Of a DNA stretch of 64,000 bases, positions 1 through 11,000 are shown piece after piece. The stretch comes from Cycas panzhihuaensis (Eukaryota; Cycadophyta). Made by a program: the position numbers and the translations under genes. The notes under the pieces were generated by a model. It searched no databases. It saw only the letters and a list, made by a program, of their open reading frames with translations, and was not told the origin of the DNA. Each line of letters starts with the position of its first letter. Position 1 is the first letter of the stretch. The stretch spans positions 180,117,741-180,181,740 of the forward strand of contig CM041465.1 in NCBI GenBank assembly GCA_023213395.1, written 5' to 3'.

Positions 1-501
1 GCAATACCATTAGTTATCATTGATGTAGAATATTTACAAGATTTTACAATAGTACAAATACAAAACCATAATAGGGCCTACTTAGCACTCGTGTGATGAT
101 TATGGCTATTGGCAACAAAAGTATTACAAGATTGGCATCACCTGGCCTTTACACTTTTAGATGGAAGGAAATAAGTTACATTACCATTCATAATAGAGGG
201 TCCAAAGATTAAGAAAGTAATAGATAAGGAGGCTTCTTCTTTGAATATAATAAGTAGTTGTCCTATATCAAGTCCATACACTAAAATTGCTAATCAAGTG
301 AAAAAAGAGAAAGGTATAGTTGGGGATGAACGATGAAGTTGATGCTCAAGTATAATAAAAATTGAATGATGATATATGCTCTACTAGTTATCTTCTACAT
401 TGGTTATAAGATTCTTATGAGGTAACAAAAGAAAAAATCTATTATAGAATAAATTTAATTTTTATGAATGAAGAAATTAAATATTTAAAAGATGAATATA
501 A
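1..501 (+). pseudogene. Degenerate ORF H, left fragment (copy A), unknown family
   Basis: Plus-strand coding remnant. Segments such as TLPFIIEGPKIKKVIDKEAS can be read with scattered stops and frameshifts, and the same segment recurs in copy B at 50742-51240. The fragment ends exactly at the alpha LTR (502), and the rest of the ORF resumes after alpha at 23358. The downstream part is rich in Lys, Glu and Gln, so a coiled coil is possible. I do not recognise the protein family. Several stops replace Gln codons (CAA to TAA). It is probably an old transposable-element protein rather than a host gene, because copies occur at both ends of the window and carry the same alpha insertion. Confidence 0.55.
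497..501. repeat. Target-site duplication of alpha, left copy
   Basis: The five bases before the alpha 3' LTR read TATAA here. In copy B they read GATAA (51236-51240), identical to the GATAA that follows the alpha 5' LTR at 23358-23362. One substitution in copy A explains the mismatch. Confidence 0.75.
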
Positions 502-880
502 TGTCAAATTCATCAATAGGATCTAATAGCAATGTGCATTCAAATATAACTCAGAAAAACAAAGACTAAATACAAAACAAGATAGCAAATTACTGTAAAA
601 TTACGCTATAAGTAAATTGATTACACCGTGTGTCTAAATATTGGCAAAGCTTTCACATATAAAAACTTTCAATGTATAAATGAATATGTTCATGCTTAAT
701 TTATAAGCATACAACATCCAAATACAAATGATATAATTGGTCAACTTAGTAACAAAGGAGGTAGAGTCGACCAAACTATAGATTACATTTAAATTTATAA
801 AGGGGGGTCACACCTTATAATACACAAATATAAATATATGTAAAATATAATACAATGAAGGGTTATTATATATTTTAACA
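502..880 (-). repeat. Alpha 3' LTR (copy A)
   Basis: A 379-base LTR. In minus orientation it begins TGTTAAAATATA at 880 and ends in TTTGACA at 502. It matches 22978-23357 (5' LTR, 380 bases) and 51241-51616 (copy B). A TG start and CA end are present. It lies directly downstream of a polypurine tract. Confidence 0.88.
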
Positions 881-890
881 CCCTCCCTTA
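881..890 (-). other. Alpha polypurine tract
   Basis: The minus-strand sequence TAAGGGAGGG lies immediately before the 3' LTR. This is the expected plus-strand priming site for reverse transcription. It overlaps the end of pol, whose last codons run into it. Confidence 0.8.
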
Positions 891-1560
891 ATGACAGCTT
901 CATTGTATTTGATACCGAGGTCATGCCAAAACCTTTCAAACTTCGGTTTGCCAAAATCTTTAGTGAAGATATCTACAACTTGGTCCTCAGTTTGTTAGTA
1001 AACAAGGTCAAATTCTCTGTTTTGAACATGTTGATAGTTGAAGTGATGGTAGACCTCTATGTACTTAGTTCAAGCATGAAAATAAGATTATTTGTTATCT
1101 TCAACATACTTTGGTTATCACAATAAAGAATAGTAGCCGAAATCTATTGAAGTCAAACCTCAACAAGAATCTTTTTAAGCTAAATCAACTTTGTGGTGGC
1201 ATGGACAACTACTTTATATTCAGTTTTAGTGGAGGAGAGAGCAACATTAGGTTCTTTCTTGCAACTCCAAGTGATTATAGCTAAGTCCATGTCAAAATAG
1301 TATCTTGATATTGAATGGCATGTGTTTTGGCAACCTACCCAATCAACATTTGTATATACTTTCAGGATAGGAGACTCACTTTGGTTATAGTCAAGTCCAG
1401 GCTTATGTGTGCCATAGATGTACTTGAGGATTCTAGTGGTGACCTTCCAATGGGATAATTTAGGTTGCAACATGTACTTGAAACAAATCTTAATATTATA
1501 AGAGATGTTTAAACGAGTGTGAGTGAGGTAGATAAGGCTCCTAACCAACTATCAGTATAA
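891..1560 (-). pseudogene. Alpha RNase H domain and pol C-terminus
   Basis: The frame from 1548 to 1180 reads as the copia RNase H region: VRSLIYLTHTR, then LSHWKVTTRILKYIYGT, then a YTNVDWVG motif at about 1339-1359, and SSTKTEY near 1216-1237. Family consensus motifs are YTDADW and SSTETEY, so one catalytic Asp is now Asn and the catalytic Glu is now Lys, each explained by a single transition. The remaining C-terminal tail (KHIEVYHHF-like, then the region reading into the polypurine tract) continues in other frames to about 891. The domain cannot be active. Confidence 0.85.
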
Positions 1561-2420
1561 TGTAGAATCAAAGGGCTTTCCTTGTTCATCCAAGTTGAGC
1601 TTGGCTTTTATTTTTATTAGAGTCGGTATAGGTTTTGCGATTAGTCATTCTAAACCACTATAAGAGTTACTTATATTATGATAGAAATATGTGTTCTAGT
1701 TCTTGCCACACTTTAATACTAAGGAAATAGTGAAATAACCCAAGATTTGTCATCTCAAAGCTGCTTTTGAGTTCTAATTATGACCAAGCTATACCTTCAT
1801 TGCCATTACTAGTAATTGCCAAGTCATCCATATAGAGAACAATGATTGTGATCAAGTTGCCTCTAATTCAAATATATAGATCTGATTTAGAGGGTGAACG
1901 AGTGAATCCAAACTATGTAGGAAAGGTATCAATCTTTACAAATCAGGCACATGGTGCCTATTTCAATCTATATAAGGCTTTCTTAAGTTTGTAGACTAGT
2001 TGTTCTTTGCTAGGAATAGCATAGCCTGGAGATTATTTCAAGAAAACCTCTTGTATAAGCTCTCTATTTAATAAAGCACTCTTCACATCTATTTGGTGCA
2101 CATGGTAATTGAATTGAGATGCAAGAAATATAACCAAATAGAATATAGTCATATTAGCTACTAGTGTAAAGGTATCGTCATAGTCAATCCTCTCTTACTA
2201 CTTGAAACCTCTTGCAACTAAACGAGGTTTATGATGCTTAATGGTACCATCGGTATGGAATTTGGTCTTATAAAGCCATCGATAATTAATTGACTTCTTT
2301 CTAGGTGGTAGTTCTATTAGCTCCCATGAGTCATTCTTAAGGATAGAGTTCATCTATTCATCCATTGTATCTTTTCATGTTTGGTCTTTAACTACCTCCT
2401 CAAATATAGAAGGCTCAGAG
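1561..2420 (-). pseudogene. Alpha reverse transcriptase domain (copy A)
   Basis: Reading leftward from about 2400 are the copia RT landmarks: NDSWELIELPPRKKSI, YKTKFHTDGTIKHHKPRLVA, the IDVKSALLN segment (about 2070-2090), VYKLKKALYRLK, and VLYMDDLAIT with the catalytic YMDD box at 1823-1834. The catalytic box is intact here, but the domain carries stops and frameshifts throughout. Several stops replace Gln or Trp codons. Copy B has lost the box (SKDD). Confidence 0.85.
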
Positions 2421-3560
2421 GTCTTAAGGATGCATGAAATTAAGGTATAATTGGTGGAGTATCACATTCTAGACTCTCTTTTAGGAGTTGTGAGAGGATA
2501 AGGAGCATCCTTTAGTAATTATTATAAGCACTTAGGAGGTGGTTAAAAACTGGTGGCTTCCTCCTAAAGATCATCAACTAACATAGGTGGTATTAATGTG
2601 CTAGCATCTAATGTGGATGTTGAGGCTATTGGAACTAAAGATGAACCTAGTGTGTAAGATGATGTGGGTGTTGGTGGCTCATGAATTAGTACAAGAGGCA
2701 GTTTAGGCATACTAACTTCATCTTTTGCAATAAACTAAATTTGAGTGGGATTTGAGTCTTAAGAATCTTTAATAAATATTACATCCCAAGTAGTGTACTC
2801 CTAGTTCCAATAGTATCATATACTTTGTATACTTTCTAACCATATACATAGCCAAGAAAAATATATTTAAGGCTTTTATCATCTAATTTCTTCCTATTCT
2901 CCTTGGAGATGAAGTTATAGGCTGTGCATCCAAATGTCCTTAGATAAGAAACTGTTAATTTGATGCATGATTAAGGCTCCTTGTGCATGATATTTCTAAC
3001 TGCTACTATGGCACTTATATTAGCTTGATAAACAACAATTGATATGGCTTCAACCCAAAGCATGGTAGAAAGGTTAACTGCAATTAACATGGCTTTTGCC
3101 TTGTTCACCAACATTTGTTCATTCTTTCTGCTACACCATTTTGTTGAGGTGTATGAGGGGTCAAGAATTAGCATTTGATGCCATATTGTTTGTAAAAGTT
3201 GGTGAATTAGTTAGATATATACTCTCCTCCATTATCAGATCTTCGTACCTTGATGTTTATGCCACTTTTATTTTGGAACTTATTCCTAAGGAAGTAGACC
3301 CAAACATTCCTGGAATAGTCATCTATAAATGTCATGAAAAACATATTTTCATTAAGTGAAGGAATTGATATAGGCTAATAAATGTTTGAGTGGACCAAAC
3401 CCAATGGTTTTGAGGCTCTCCATCCTTTATTTGATAGGAATCATTCTCTACGTTATTTGTCCATTAAGTATGCCTCACAAATGCATATATTTCTCTTGAT
3501 GAATAGAAGTTTATACACCACATCTAGCCTAAACATGAGATTTATGCTTTATATATTCAA
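2421..3560 (-). pseudogene. Alpha integrase core and hinge (copy A)
   Basis: This is the segment between RT and the pre-integrase region. Recognisable pieces include a WVWSTQTF-like segment near 3385-3420, MTIPGMFGSTSLGIS (about 3290-3340), YEDLIMEESIYLTNSP (about 3205-3250), and LWVEAISIVVYQANISA (about 3010-3065). They align in order with the copia integrase core and its C-terminal extension. About 39 bases present in copy B (54011-54049) are missing at about 3273. Frames are broken repeatedly and the DDE triad cannot be traced in one frame. Confidence 0.75.
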
Positions 3561-4060
3561 GTAACCAAGGCGTTAATGCCATAGTTGGTTCTTGGTGCTA
3601 TTGGAGGTGGTTGCTTCTTCAAAGTATGAGCATTCACCTTAATCTTGGTCAAGGGGTAGGTCTTCAACTATGATTGCCTTTTCCTTCTCAATGTGATTGT
3701 TATGTACCATAGAATAGGATTCTTATGGTGGAATAGTGGAGAGAGGAACCACATCAAGTTTGTATAGGCCACTATCCTTATGTCCGGTTGCAATGAGTTA
3801 TCTAGTAGCATGCTCTATGATTATGTAGATGCCTTGACTGAAAAGGACATCCAAGTTTTTCTTGTCAATTTCACTGGCAGAAAGTAAGTTCATCTTCATG
3901 TCTAGAATTAGGAAAATATTAGTCATGCGTTGTCAGAGTTTAGAGTCCTTTAATACAATGGGAGCCCTTCTAATTTTAGTCATATCATAGGTGAGGTTGT
4001 CTCCAAATGTAATGATTTGAGCTCAAATTAGATAAGTCTCCTCCAGCAAGTCTTTCGTGT
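3561..4060 (-). pseudogene. Alpha GAG-pre-integrase region
   Basis: Reading leftward, the copia segment linking protease to integrase is clear: FLILDMKMNLLSASEIDKKN, then LDVLFSQGIYIIIEHATR, then ATGHKDSGLYKLDVVPLST. The frame runs with few stops. The zinc-binding LWH...H / C..C cluster is not preserved well enough to call. Confidence 0.78.
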
Positions 4061-4110
4061 CAGTCATGTGATGTGTGTTACCAAAATTTAATAACCAAGA
4101 ATTGTCATAA
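4061..4110 (-). pseudogene. Alpha protease active-site region
   Basis: The minus-strand frame reads SWLLNFGNTHHMT, aligning with the copia aspartic protease motif WxLDSGATHHMT. The catalytic Asp is Asn and the following Ser is Phe, so the protease is dead. The same residues occur in copy B, so the lesions predate the A/B duplication or already existed in the inserted copy. Confidence 0.75.
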
Positions 4111-4883
4111 TGTTGAGATGATAAAGTTACAAAAATATAATTTAAGAGGAGGGTTGAGAATTAGCCATATTGCCTCCCTGTTGTATATTTTGGTTGTTCC
4201 TTTTGTTTCTTAGTTAGAACCTTTACCTGTTTGGTTGGTGCTAGTTCTAGTTTTGCCTTAGATTCCAATTTTGTTAGAAATATTGACCTAGTTGTTAAAA
4301 AGTTGGTCCTCTTTGTTGAAAGTAAGGGCCTCCTTATTAAAAGTTAGGGCCACCTTACTGAAAGTTGGGCCCACATAGTTATCCCCCTTGGTTTTGAAAA
4401 TCTAAAAATTAGCTTGTCTTCTCTTAAAATCAACAGTAAGGTACCCAATGTTTTCATAATACATGTAGGTGACATTTTTTTTGTGTTATTGGTTTATTAA
4501 TAGTTGAGATTAATGTGGTTATTATGGTTGTTAAGGCTATTGAGATAGTTAAACAGAAGTGCTAACCTGTTGAGATTATGGTTGCTAGTGTATTGACTGT
4601 TGGCTTAGCTATTGTGAGATATCTAAAGAGTCAAATTAATGAGCAAGGGTTTACTAATAACTCAACTATTGAGTTGGCTATCAAGATGGCTTATTCCTTT
4701 CTGAGTTCCTGACTACAAATTTAGGGCTAGAGTTAGAGGTAGATATCACTCCTTAGCAATTGATAGTGTTCTCCTCCCTGAGCAAGAGTCCTATAAAAAT
4801 ATTGAGTTCATTTTGGTAAAGGTATTGTAGAGTCTAGATATAAAGCTATTATATTCTATAGGAAGGATGTTGAAGATGTTAGA
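4111..4883 (-). pseudogene. Alpha gag remnant (copy A), N-terminus deleted
   Basis: This is gag sequence upstream of the protease on the minus strand. Near 4430-4480 a degenerate CCHC knuckle can be aligned, with Cys replaced by Tyr or Phe, followed by FKRRQANF. Relative to copy B, 459 bases coding the gag N-terminus are missing at 4877-4883, where the junction carries the 7-base microhomology TGTTAGA. The deleted part (55635-56093 in copy B) includes a GDIPLPKLTKEP-like gag segment. Confidence 0.7.
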
Positions 4884-5754
4884 TAAAAGCATTTGGGTTG
4901 CTATTTTAGTATGTCATTTAGTGTGGCTTTTAATGCCTTTTAGTGTCTTTTTGTATTCTTTTTGTGTCCTATCTACCTAGTGGGACTACTAAACTAGCAT
5001 GCTAAATTTAGAGATCTCCAAGAAGCCCTCGATTCTCATTTTGTCTAATGGTGCCTATGTACAAGTGGAAAATCAAGGACTCTATATATTGGTATATGAA
5101 CTCTAAGCTCTGTATACCTCAATATGTAGGCTGTTAAGAATGTCAAAGACCCCCCAGACTTATTGATCCACCTACATCAAACTTATGTCTAGTAACAGAT
5201 CTAGTTGAGAACTACTAACTAAGGTACTCGTGCCCTCTAGATCTAGCCTAGTCTTTAACTTCCAAGGTAAGGTTTATACCTTATCTTACTACTTAATATA
5301 ATTTATAGCCAATGATCTTCTTTAATATCCATAGAATTTGAAAAGAACCAATGACGTATGTGAAGTAGTAACTTCAGGGGTCCTAACCATTCCCCTTATA
5401 AGGCTGGTAAAATTTTTTTATAGATTGAAAATTATCTTTCTTAATGTTTTTAATTGAAATTAATTTTTAAAATATGATCTTATTTATAGAGAGGGTTCAT
5501 TTTATAAAATAAAAATAAGGAGATTAAAAAAGAAAATAACTTAAAAGAAATAAGAGGGTTAGGGTGCTCTTTTAATGGACTTTGTTCCAAGTGAAGATCA
5601 ACCTCCTTCACACAAGAAGGACACCTACAACTAGAAAACACAAATACTTATTAGCCAAAAAAATAAGATAGGATAACATATAAAAGATATATAAACAACA
5701 TTGAATGGCTAGATTCTATGTAAAATAAAAATAATGCTTTCAATTTATTAAGAT
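4884..5754 (-). other. Alpha 5' leader, gag-proximal part (copy A)
   Basis: Non-coding stretch between alpha gag and the beta insertion. No ORF of note. The part 5020-5460 resembles the leader of beta at 18090-18490, with shared blocks such as CCTCGATT..ATT.TGTCTA and ATTATCTTTCTTAATG. It matches copy B 56094-56959. The other part of the leader lies on the far side of beta at 21912-22964. Confidence 0.6.
5750..5754. repeat. Probable target-site duplication of beta, left copy
   Basis: AAGAT here pairs with AAGAA at 21907-21911 (four of five bases). Copy B also has AAGAT at 56955-56959. The exact left end of the beta 3' LTR is eroded, so this is tentative. Confidence 0.45.
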
Positions 5755-6169
5755 AAGCATTATTATAGCCTAAACAAAAGTGTCAACTTTAACTACTAAG
5801 AATGTTGGCTTCGAGGTATAGAGCAAGAGGATTACATATGAGTATACATCATTTTAAAGTGTAAAATAATTTTTAAAATTTAAAATGACAGTATTAAAAG
5901 ACACTAGTGAGGTATTCCCAACCTATATATAGATAAATTTAGGGAGGCGGCAAGTGTCTCAACCTAACCAATATTTAAATTTAAAAAAATATTAAAATAT
6001 TAAATAATTAATTGAATAACTTACTTGTGGTGGTTGTGTCAGTTCTTTATCAGCTACTGATGGCTATTTGATGATGTTAGGTAGCCCGAGGTATCCTAGG
6101 GACTCTTAAGGTGGCATTGAGGGGCCTAAAGTGTACACATGCACTAGCAAATTTAATATTATCCCAACA
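5755..6169 (-). repeat. Beta 3' LTR (copy A)
   Basis: On the minus strand it begins TGTTGGGATAAT at 6169, right after a polypurine tract. It matches the 5' LTR at 21503-21906, with shared blocks CACCTATATATAGATAA-like (about 5930) and AATATTAAATAATTAATTGA. The distal end near 5755 is eroded (AAGCAT against TGCATG), so that boundary is approximate. Confidence 0.8.
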
Positions 6170-6180
6170 CTCTCCTCCAT
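6170..6180 (-). other. Beta polypurine tract (copy A)
   Basis: The minus strand reads ATGGAGGAGAG just before the 3' LTR. Copy B reads ATGGGGGAGAG at the same place. Confidence 0.75.
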
Positions 6181-6312
6181 AATAGACAATATGAAGAACC
6201 TCTAATTTGTCTCTAAATTTATGAAATTTGATTTTATCCAATGCTTTGTGAAGATGTCTATTGCTTGGTCTTTGGTGCTATAATATACCAATTCAATTTC
6301 TCTCGCTTATAC
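6181..6312 (-). pseudogene. Beta pol C-terminal tail, cut off by gamma (copy A)
   Basis: Last part of the beta RNase H/pol C-terminus. The minus-strand reading is of the type EIEL-YY, then a KALDKIKF-like tail with frame breaks. The sequence continues at 13837 after gamma. In copy B the two halves are contiguous across 57507-57510. Confidence 0.7.
6309..6312. repeat. Target-site duplication of gamma, left copy
   Basis: ATAC here pairs with GTAC at 13837-13840. The unoccupied site in copy B reads CTTGTACTAGC, with GTAC at 57507-57510, so the left copy carries one G-to-A change. Confidence 0.75.
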
Positions 6313-6619
6313 TTAAAAGAGGTTAATGTATTAAGGTCATTTGTTTAGATTAATTATGTGACCTTAGGATATATTGTTAGCATTAGTCTCTTAATGAAAT
6401 ACACTTTATGTGTATTTAGATATAATTTTAAGTTCATGTCATTAGGTGAAAAAATCCTAACCCTAATACTTGCCCTCATTAATAAAGGTGAAAATTTGAA
6501 GGAGGAGTCATTGGTCATTCTCACCTCCAAGCTTACTCACATATTGTTTCATCTCTTTTCATTCTTCATTGTCATTATATGCATGTGAGTGATTTATTCC
6601 TAGATCCATACTTCCTTCA
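6313..6619 (+). repeat. Gamma 5' LTR
   Basis: This 307-base LTR begins TTAAAAGAGG (TG decayed to TT) and ends CCTTCA. It is homologous over its full length to 13526-13836. It contains AATAAA-like stretches, but no promoter can be assigned with confidence. Confidence 0.92.
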
Positions 6620-6621
6620 TA

Positions 6622-6634
6622 TGGTATCAAAGCT
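6622..6634 (+). other. Gamma primer-binding site
   Basis: TGGTATCAAAGCT starts two bases after the LTR and matches the initiator-Met-tRNA type site (TGGTATCAGAGC) with one change. Confidence 0.9.
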
Positions 6635-8530
6635 AAAAGGGAGTTATTCACTCCATTCCACTTGCATAGAGTTATTTTGTCTCTCTTTTCTAGTTAATGT
6701 GAAGTATTAAGAGTGCATTCAATATTTTTAATATTTTGAGAGCTTAAAATTATATTCCTTTATATGTTTCTACTTTATCTATATGTGCAAAACTCATAGG
6801 TGAATAATATAGGTTTCTAAATCCGTTCGGATCTTAGAGCAGTCCTAGAAGCATTAAAGGCCTAAATTTTCATGAAACTTTTGAACATCTTAGGTTTTAA
6901 TAAAATTTGGCATACAAGGTCAAATTGACTAGAGGATCATTTTGTCTTATGGATTAACTTCAAATTCAACCTATAACGATGAGTTTTATCGAGATAAAAG
7001 GGTGAAATTTGTAGATAAGTGACTTAAGGTACTTTTCCCAATAAAATCCTTTAATTATAAGCCAAATATCTAAAATTTTAATTGAGATATCTGATAGATT
7101 TATGTATTAGGATCATTTTAAGATAAATCTTATCAAATTTCATTTACTGGTTAGTGAGATCTATGTAATTTTATCACGGATGCTAAATTTGCCTACTCAA
7201 ACCCACAAAAGATATTGTGAGGGTGTTTTAGGTAATTTTTTACTGATTTTAGAGATGGTGTAGAAGTAAAAGTTGATGTACATGCCAAAACCTAACTTTT
7301 AAAATATTGAAGTTTAGATTCTGAGATAATGGATCCGGCAGATTTTGCTTTTGTGTTTTTTAGACAAAATTTTTATGCCTTTTAAGAAATATGGCTTCAC
7401 TAATCTATCGTAAACAATATTCTAAACACTTTTTCCTTCTGTCATAAATTTAAATTTCATCATTTAGGCTTTCATATTTATAATTTTTAGAAAAATTTAC
7501 CCATTTATCATTATTTATAAATTTTGTGAAAAAATCACAAAATAGGGCAAAATAGCATGTATATGGATTTTTAAAATTAATATTTTATTGGCTAGTTGAT
7601 CCACTTTTTAGCCCATTGTGGCTTTTGTATTAAAATTTCTAAAAACATATTTAGAAACATTGTACTAAAGTAAGGGAAACCTTGGATCGGAAGCAACATC
7701 CGGTTCCCCTACTAAATCTAGCATGCTTTTCTATTTGTACACATAGCATAAAGCATCACAAAAGTAGCGGGAATAACAAAGCAAATACATTTGGTAACTT
7801 TCCATTTCGGTTTTCAATTATTGAAAATAACTTACATTATTCATAAAAAAATCTCATCTGCATGCTTTATACCACAACTTTTAACTTATATGCATACTCG
7901 CCTTGGTTGAAATAGGACGACGGTTGAAGTCTAGGCCTTAAGGGAGGTGTGAATTTCATCTTGAGTCTAGTCTTAATCGAATAATGGTGGAGGGACATGT
8001 TAGTCATACCTACTACCTCAATCGTGGATAATCCTAATAACCACCTAGGAAAAATGAAAACCTTAATGCAAGATTAAAATTAACACGATCTAATATCCAT
8101 CATAGCCATGAGATACGCATATACTATTTGACTCTTGGATGAAGTATATAGCTACTCACTAGTAAAGCGGATGAGGACTGGAGTACGAGCTCCACTATGA
8201 CTTGTTCATCACCAAACACGGATGTGGGTATCACGGTGAAGGCCTTAATTGTATACTAGAAGCCTTATGCATCGAAGCCTCACCTACATTTGGACATAAG
8301 TTAAAGGTTAGTGGCATAGCATAACACCACTCTTTGCTAGCTCTACATTAGGCCTCGTTCTTGTATCATTAATTATACTTATTTTTCATAGTTATTAAAA
8401 ATACATAATCATTGTTTATTTTTCATCATAGCATTTATTTCTATATCCCTACTGCACTAGGTATATTAGCCACATGTGTTAGTGGCATATACTTCTATCA
8501 TCTATTCTACTTCTTTATCATCACCATGTC
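6635..8530 (+). other. Gamma 5' leader, no gene seen
   Basis: About 1.9 kb between primer site and gag. No convincing ORF in either strand. Such a long leader is more than copia elements usually carry. Its origin (captured sequence or decayed upstream ORF) cannot be told from the sequence. Confidence 0.6.
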
Positions 8531-9480
8531 ATTTTAATTCAATCGAATGTCAAGCTGCATATTAAAAGGAAAAGAAAATTGGGATTTGTGGTACACTAGA
8601 GTTAAAAATGTTGCAAAGTATAAAGGCTTTTCGAGAGCCCATTTGTAGCTTACACCCATCATATTAGCATGACTATAACACACTTAGATGGATCCGCCCC
8701 AACAACACCTACATATCTGCAACCAAACTACAATGGGAGATAGATGATGAAAAGATTGGTGTAGGAATTTTATTAGTAATCGATCACTCCTTGCACAACT
8801 TGATTAACGAAGAGTAACATGATCTGACTGGAAGGTCCTTAAAGTTCTTAAGAAGAACTTTGATGCCAAGTCGATTTACAATTTATTCATCTTATTTTCA
8901 AAATCAACAAATTAAAAATGGAGAAGGGATGAGGTGATGAGATAATAAATCTCCTTCCACCAATCAAACATTCAAGATAAACATTTTAAGACCTAATCCA
9001 TCACTTCCCCATTCTTCATCTAATCATCTCTATATCTCCCTAATTATAAAAACTTCCTTACAACTCTTCAATCTACTCCAACATTGAAGACACTTAACTT
9101 TAAAGCACTTGCCAAGAAGTTCATAAAATTTGACAAGACCTTTGATACCAACTTTATAGCCTTTGACTCTCTTCCAGATACAGCCTTTGAGGTGGAAGAA
9201 TAAGTTTGCTACACAAGAAATCAAGGTCCCTCTTATGGTAGAGGAAATAGCCAAGCAAGAGGAAGAGGAAGAAATATAGAAAATCATCTACAAGATAAAC
9301 CAAACCTTTAGTCATAGCCTCAACAATCTCAAGGCTAAGGGCCACCTCAACAAAGAGTAAGACAGTCAGGCCAAACTAGTACCTCTTTAGGAACTGGTAA
9401 TCAAACTATTATGTGTGATCAGTATAACCATAAAGGACACTTAACAAAAGATTGTAGAACTGCCACTTATAAGTTGGCCA
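8531..9480 (+). pseudogene. Gamma gag remnant
   Basis: The gag N-terminus is recognisable as ILKGKENWDLWYTRVKNVAK (about 8550-8615), matching the copia gag start 'L-x-G-x-E-N-W'. After a damaged middle, an Arg/Gly-rich stretch (YGRGNSQARGRGR, about 9233-9280) precedes a zinc knuckle at about 9411-9455: CDQYNHKGHLTKDC. The canonical spacing C-x2-C-x4-H-x4-C is kept, but the second Cys is Tyr. Confidence 0.8.
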
Positions 9481-9790
9481 AGTTCCAACCAAATCATGGA
9501 GCTCATAATGTTGAAGAAACTTGTAAAGAATTCTTTAGTGGTGCAAGTTTTGTACAAATACACTTTCCAAGAATTGAGGGATTTGCAGCATCAAATGCCA
9601 TTGACCAACCAAAGAGATACTTTGAAGCTCAGCGTGGATATATCACTTGCGAATTCCCTTCACCAATGGCAAGCCTTATTGGAATTGCCAATAGTGTGGG
9701 TTCAATCGATGGACAGTGGATCATGGACACATGAACAACTGAATATATGACGTGCAATCGTAGTCCATATCAAACATTTGACTCAAATAT
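9481..9790 (+). pseudogene. Gamma protease remnant with stop at the active site
   Basis: The gag-protease frame stays open to IDGQWIMDT and then hits TGA at 9732-9734. The reading continues in the same frame as TTEYMTCNR. The copia protease motif is W-x-x-D-[ST]-G-A. Here D-T is present and the following Gly codon (GGA) has become TGA. The lesion therefore sits inside the catalytic triad motif and truncates the polyprotein there. Confidence 0.82.
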
Positions 9791-10300
9791 TCAAGGAGTT
9801 ATTTACATGGCTGATAAATCACAACAACCTATTGAAGGAATTGATAGCATTTACCTGAAACTCCTAGGCTTAAAAGATTTTACATTACTTGATGTCTTAT
9901 ACATACCCAATCTTAAACAAAACCTACTCTCCTTATCTATACTTGTCTCTTGTGGATTTGATCTGAGTGTAACCATAAATGACCAGACTCTCCAGGTCAT
10001 TCATCCTCCAACTGATCAAGTGGTCTTAGTTGGACATCTATCTGGCAAACTCTTTTTACTAAATATCTCTCCATCTTCTGAAGCTCATTGTGCTCAAAGC
10101 CCTTGTGTTGATGAAGAATTTATATTTAATTTCATCTTAACCCATCCAACGTTGTCACTAGAAGATCTTTGGCATGCTTGCATGGGCCATATTCATATTG
10201 ATATACTTAGAGATCTTTCTAACACTCTTCTAAATCTTCCAAAGTTCTCCTCTAAGCCCTTTAAATATGAAGCTTGTATCATTGCCAAATCTCATTGACA
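9791..10300 (+). pseudogene. Gamma GAG-pre-integrase region
   Basis: A long open stretch (codons from 9747 to 10298) reads LLDVLYIPNLKQNLLSLSIL, then LWHACMGHIHIDIL and EACIIAKSH. This is the zinc-binding HHCC-type segment: H-x-x-x-x-H is kept (HACMGH), and of the expected C-x2-C pair only the first Cys remains (C-I-I-A). It is the best preserved part of gamma. Confidence 0.85.
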
Positions 10301-11000
10301 ACCATTTCCCAAAAATTAGTGGAAATCGAGCCATCATTATAATTAGTACACTCTAATTTATGTGAACCAATGTCCATTCCTTCACTGAAGGGAAACTTAT
10401 ATTACATCTCTTTAATTGATGATTTCACTAGAAAAGTATGGGTAGATTTTCTACACAAGAAAGATGAAGCCTTCCATGTATTCAAAGAATTCAAAGCCCT
10501 CACTAAAAAAGAGTCAAGTTATCAACTTAAATATCTTCGAACTGATAATGGTGGTGAATATACCTCACATGAGTTTGAAAGTTACCTTGAGATAATGGCA
10601 TCAAGTATCAAAAATAGTAGCGGTACCCCATAGCAAAATAGAGTTCTTTGAGTACATGAATAAGACAATCATGAACATGGCTCAAGCTATGTTCGTATAC
10701 AAAAATGTACTTGCCAACCTATGGGCTGAAGTAATCTGGACAGTTGTTTATTGTATCAATGTTGTTAACCCATCAAAGGAAGGACAAGCACTTAATGAAA
10801 AATGGTCAAGACAAGCTCTCATTGTTCACTACTTTAAAATTTTTAGCTCTACATACTATGCCCACATTCTAGATACAGATCGAAATAAATTCCAGCCAAG
10901 GGCACTTAAAGGTATCTTTGTTGGATACCCTATGGATAAGAAAGGGTATAAGGTCTTTATACCTTCACAATGAAAAATCATTATTACCACAAATATCATT
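10301..11000 (+). pseudogene. Gamma integrase core and C-terminal region
   Basis: Codons from about 10370 read YISLIDDFTRKVWVDFLHKK and LKYLRTDNGGEYTSHEFESY, giving the first two Asp of the DDE catalytic triad. A frameshift near 10630 follows. The next open piece from 10656 (NKTIMNMAQAMF..NLWAEVIWTVVYCIN) and RALKGIFVGYPMDKKGYKVF (about 10900-10965) are the standard copia integrase tail. The Glu of the triad falls at the damaged junction. Confidence 0.87.

Noticed and set aside
923-1126. 67-codon plus-strand open frame, repeated at 51659-51862
   Set aside because: Antisense to the alpha RNase H tail. Its conservation between copies reflects the recent A/B similarity and not coding.
3096-3564. 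Plus-strand open frames also present in copy B (53814-54134)
   Set aside because: Antisense to alpha integrase; the minus strand gives the family-consistent reading.
9030-9345. Two overlapping minus-strand open frames
   Set aside because: Antisense to gamma gag, no family resemblance.
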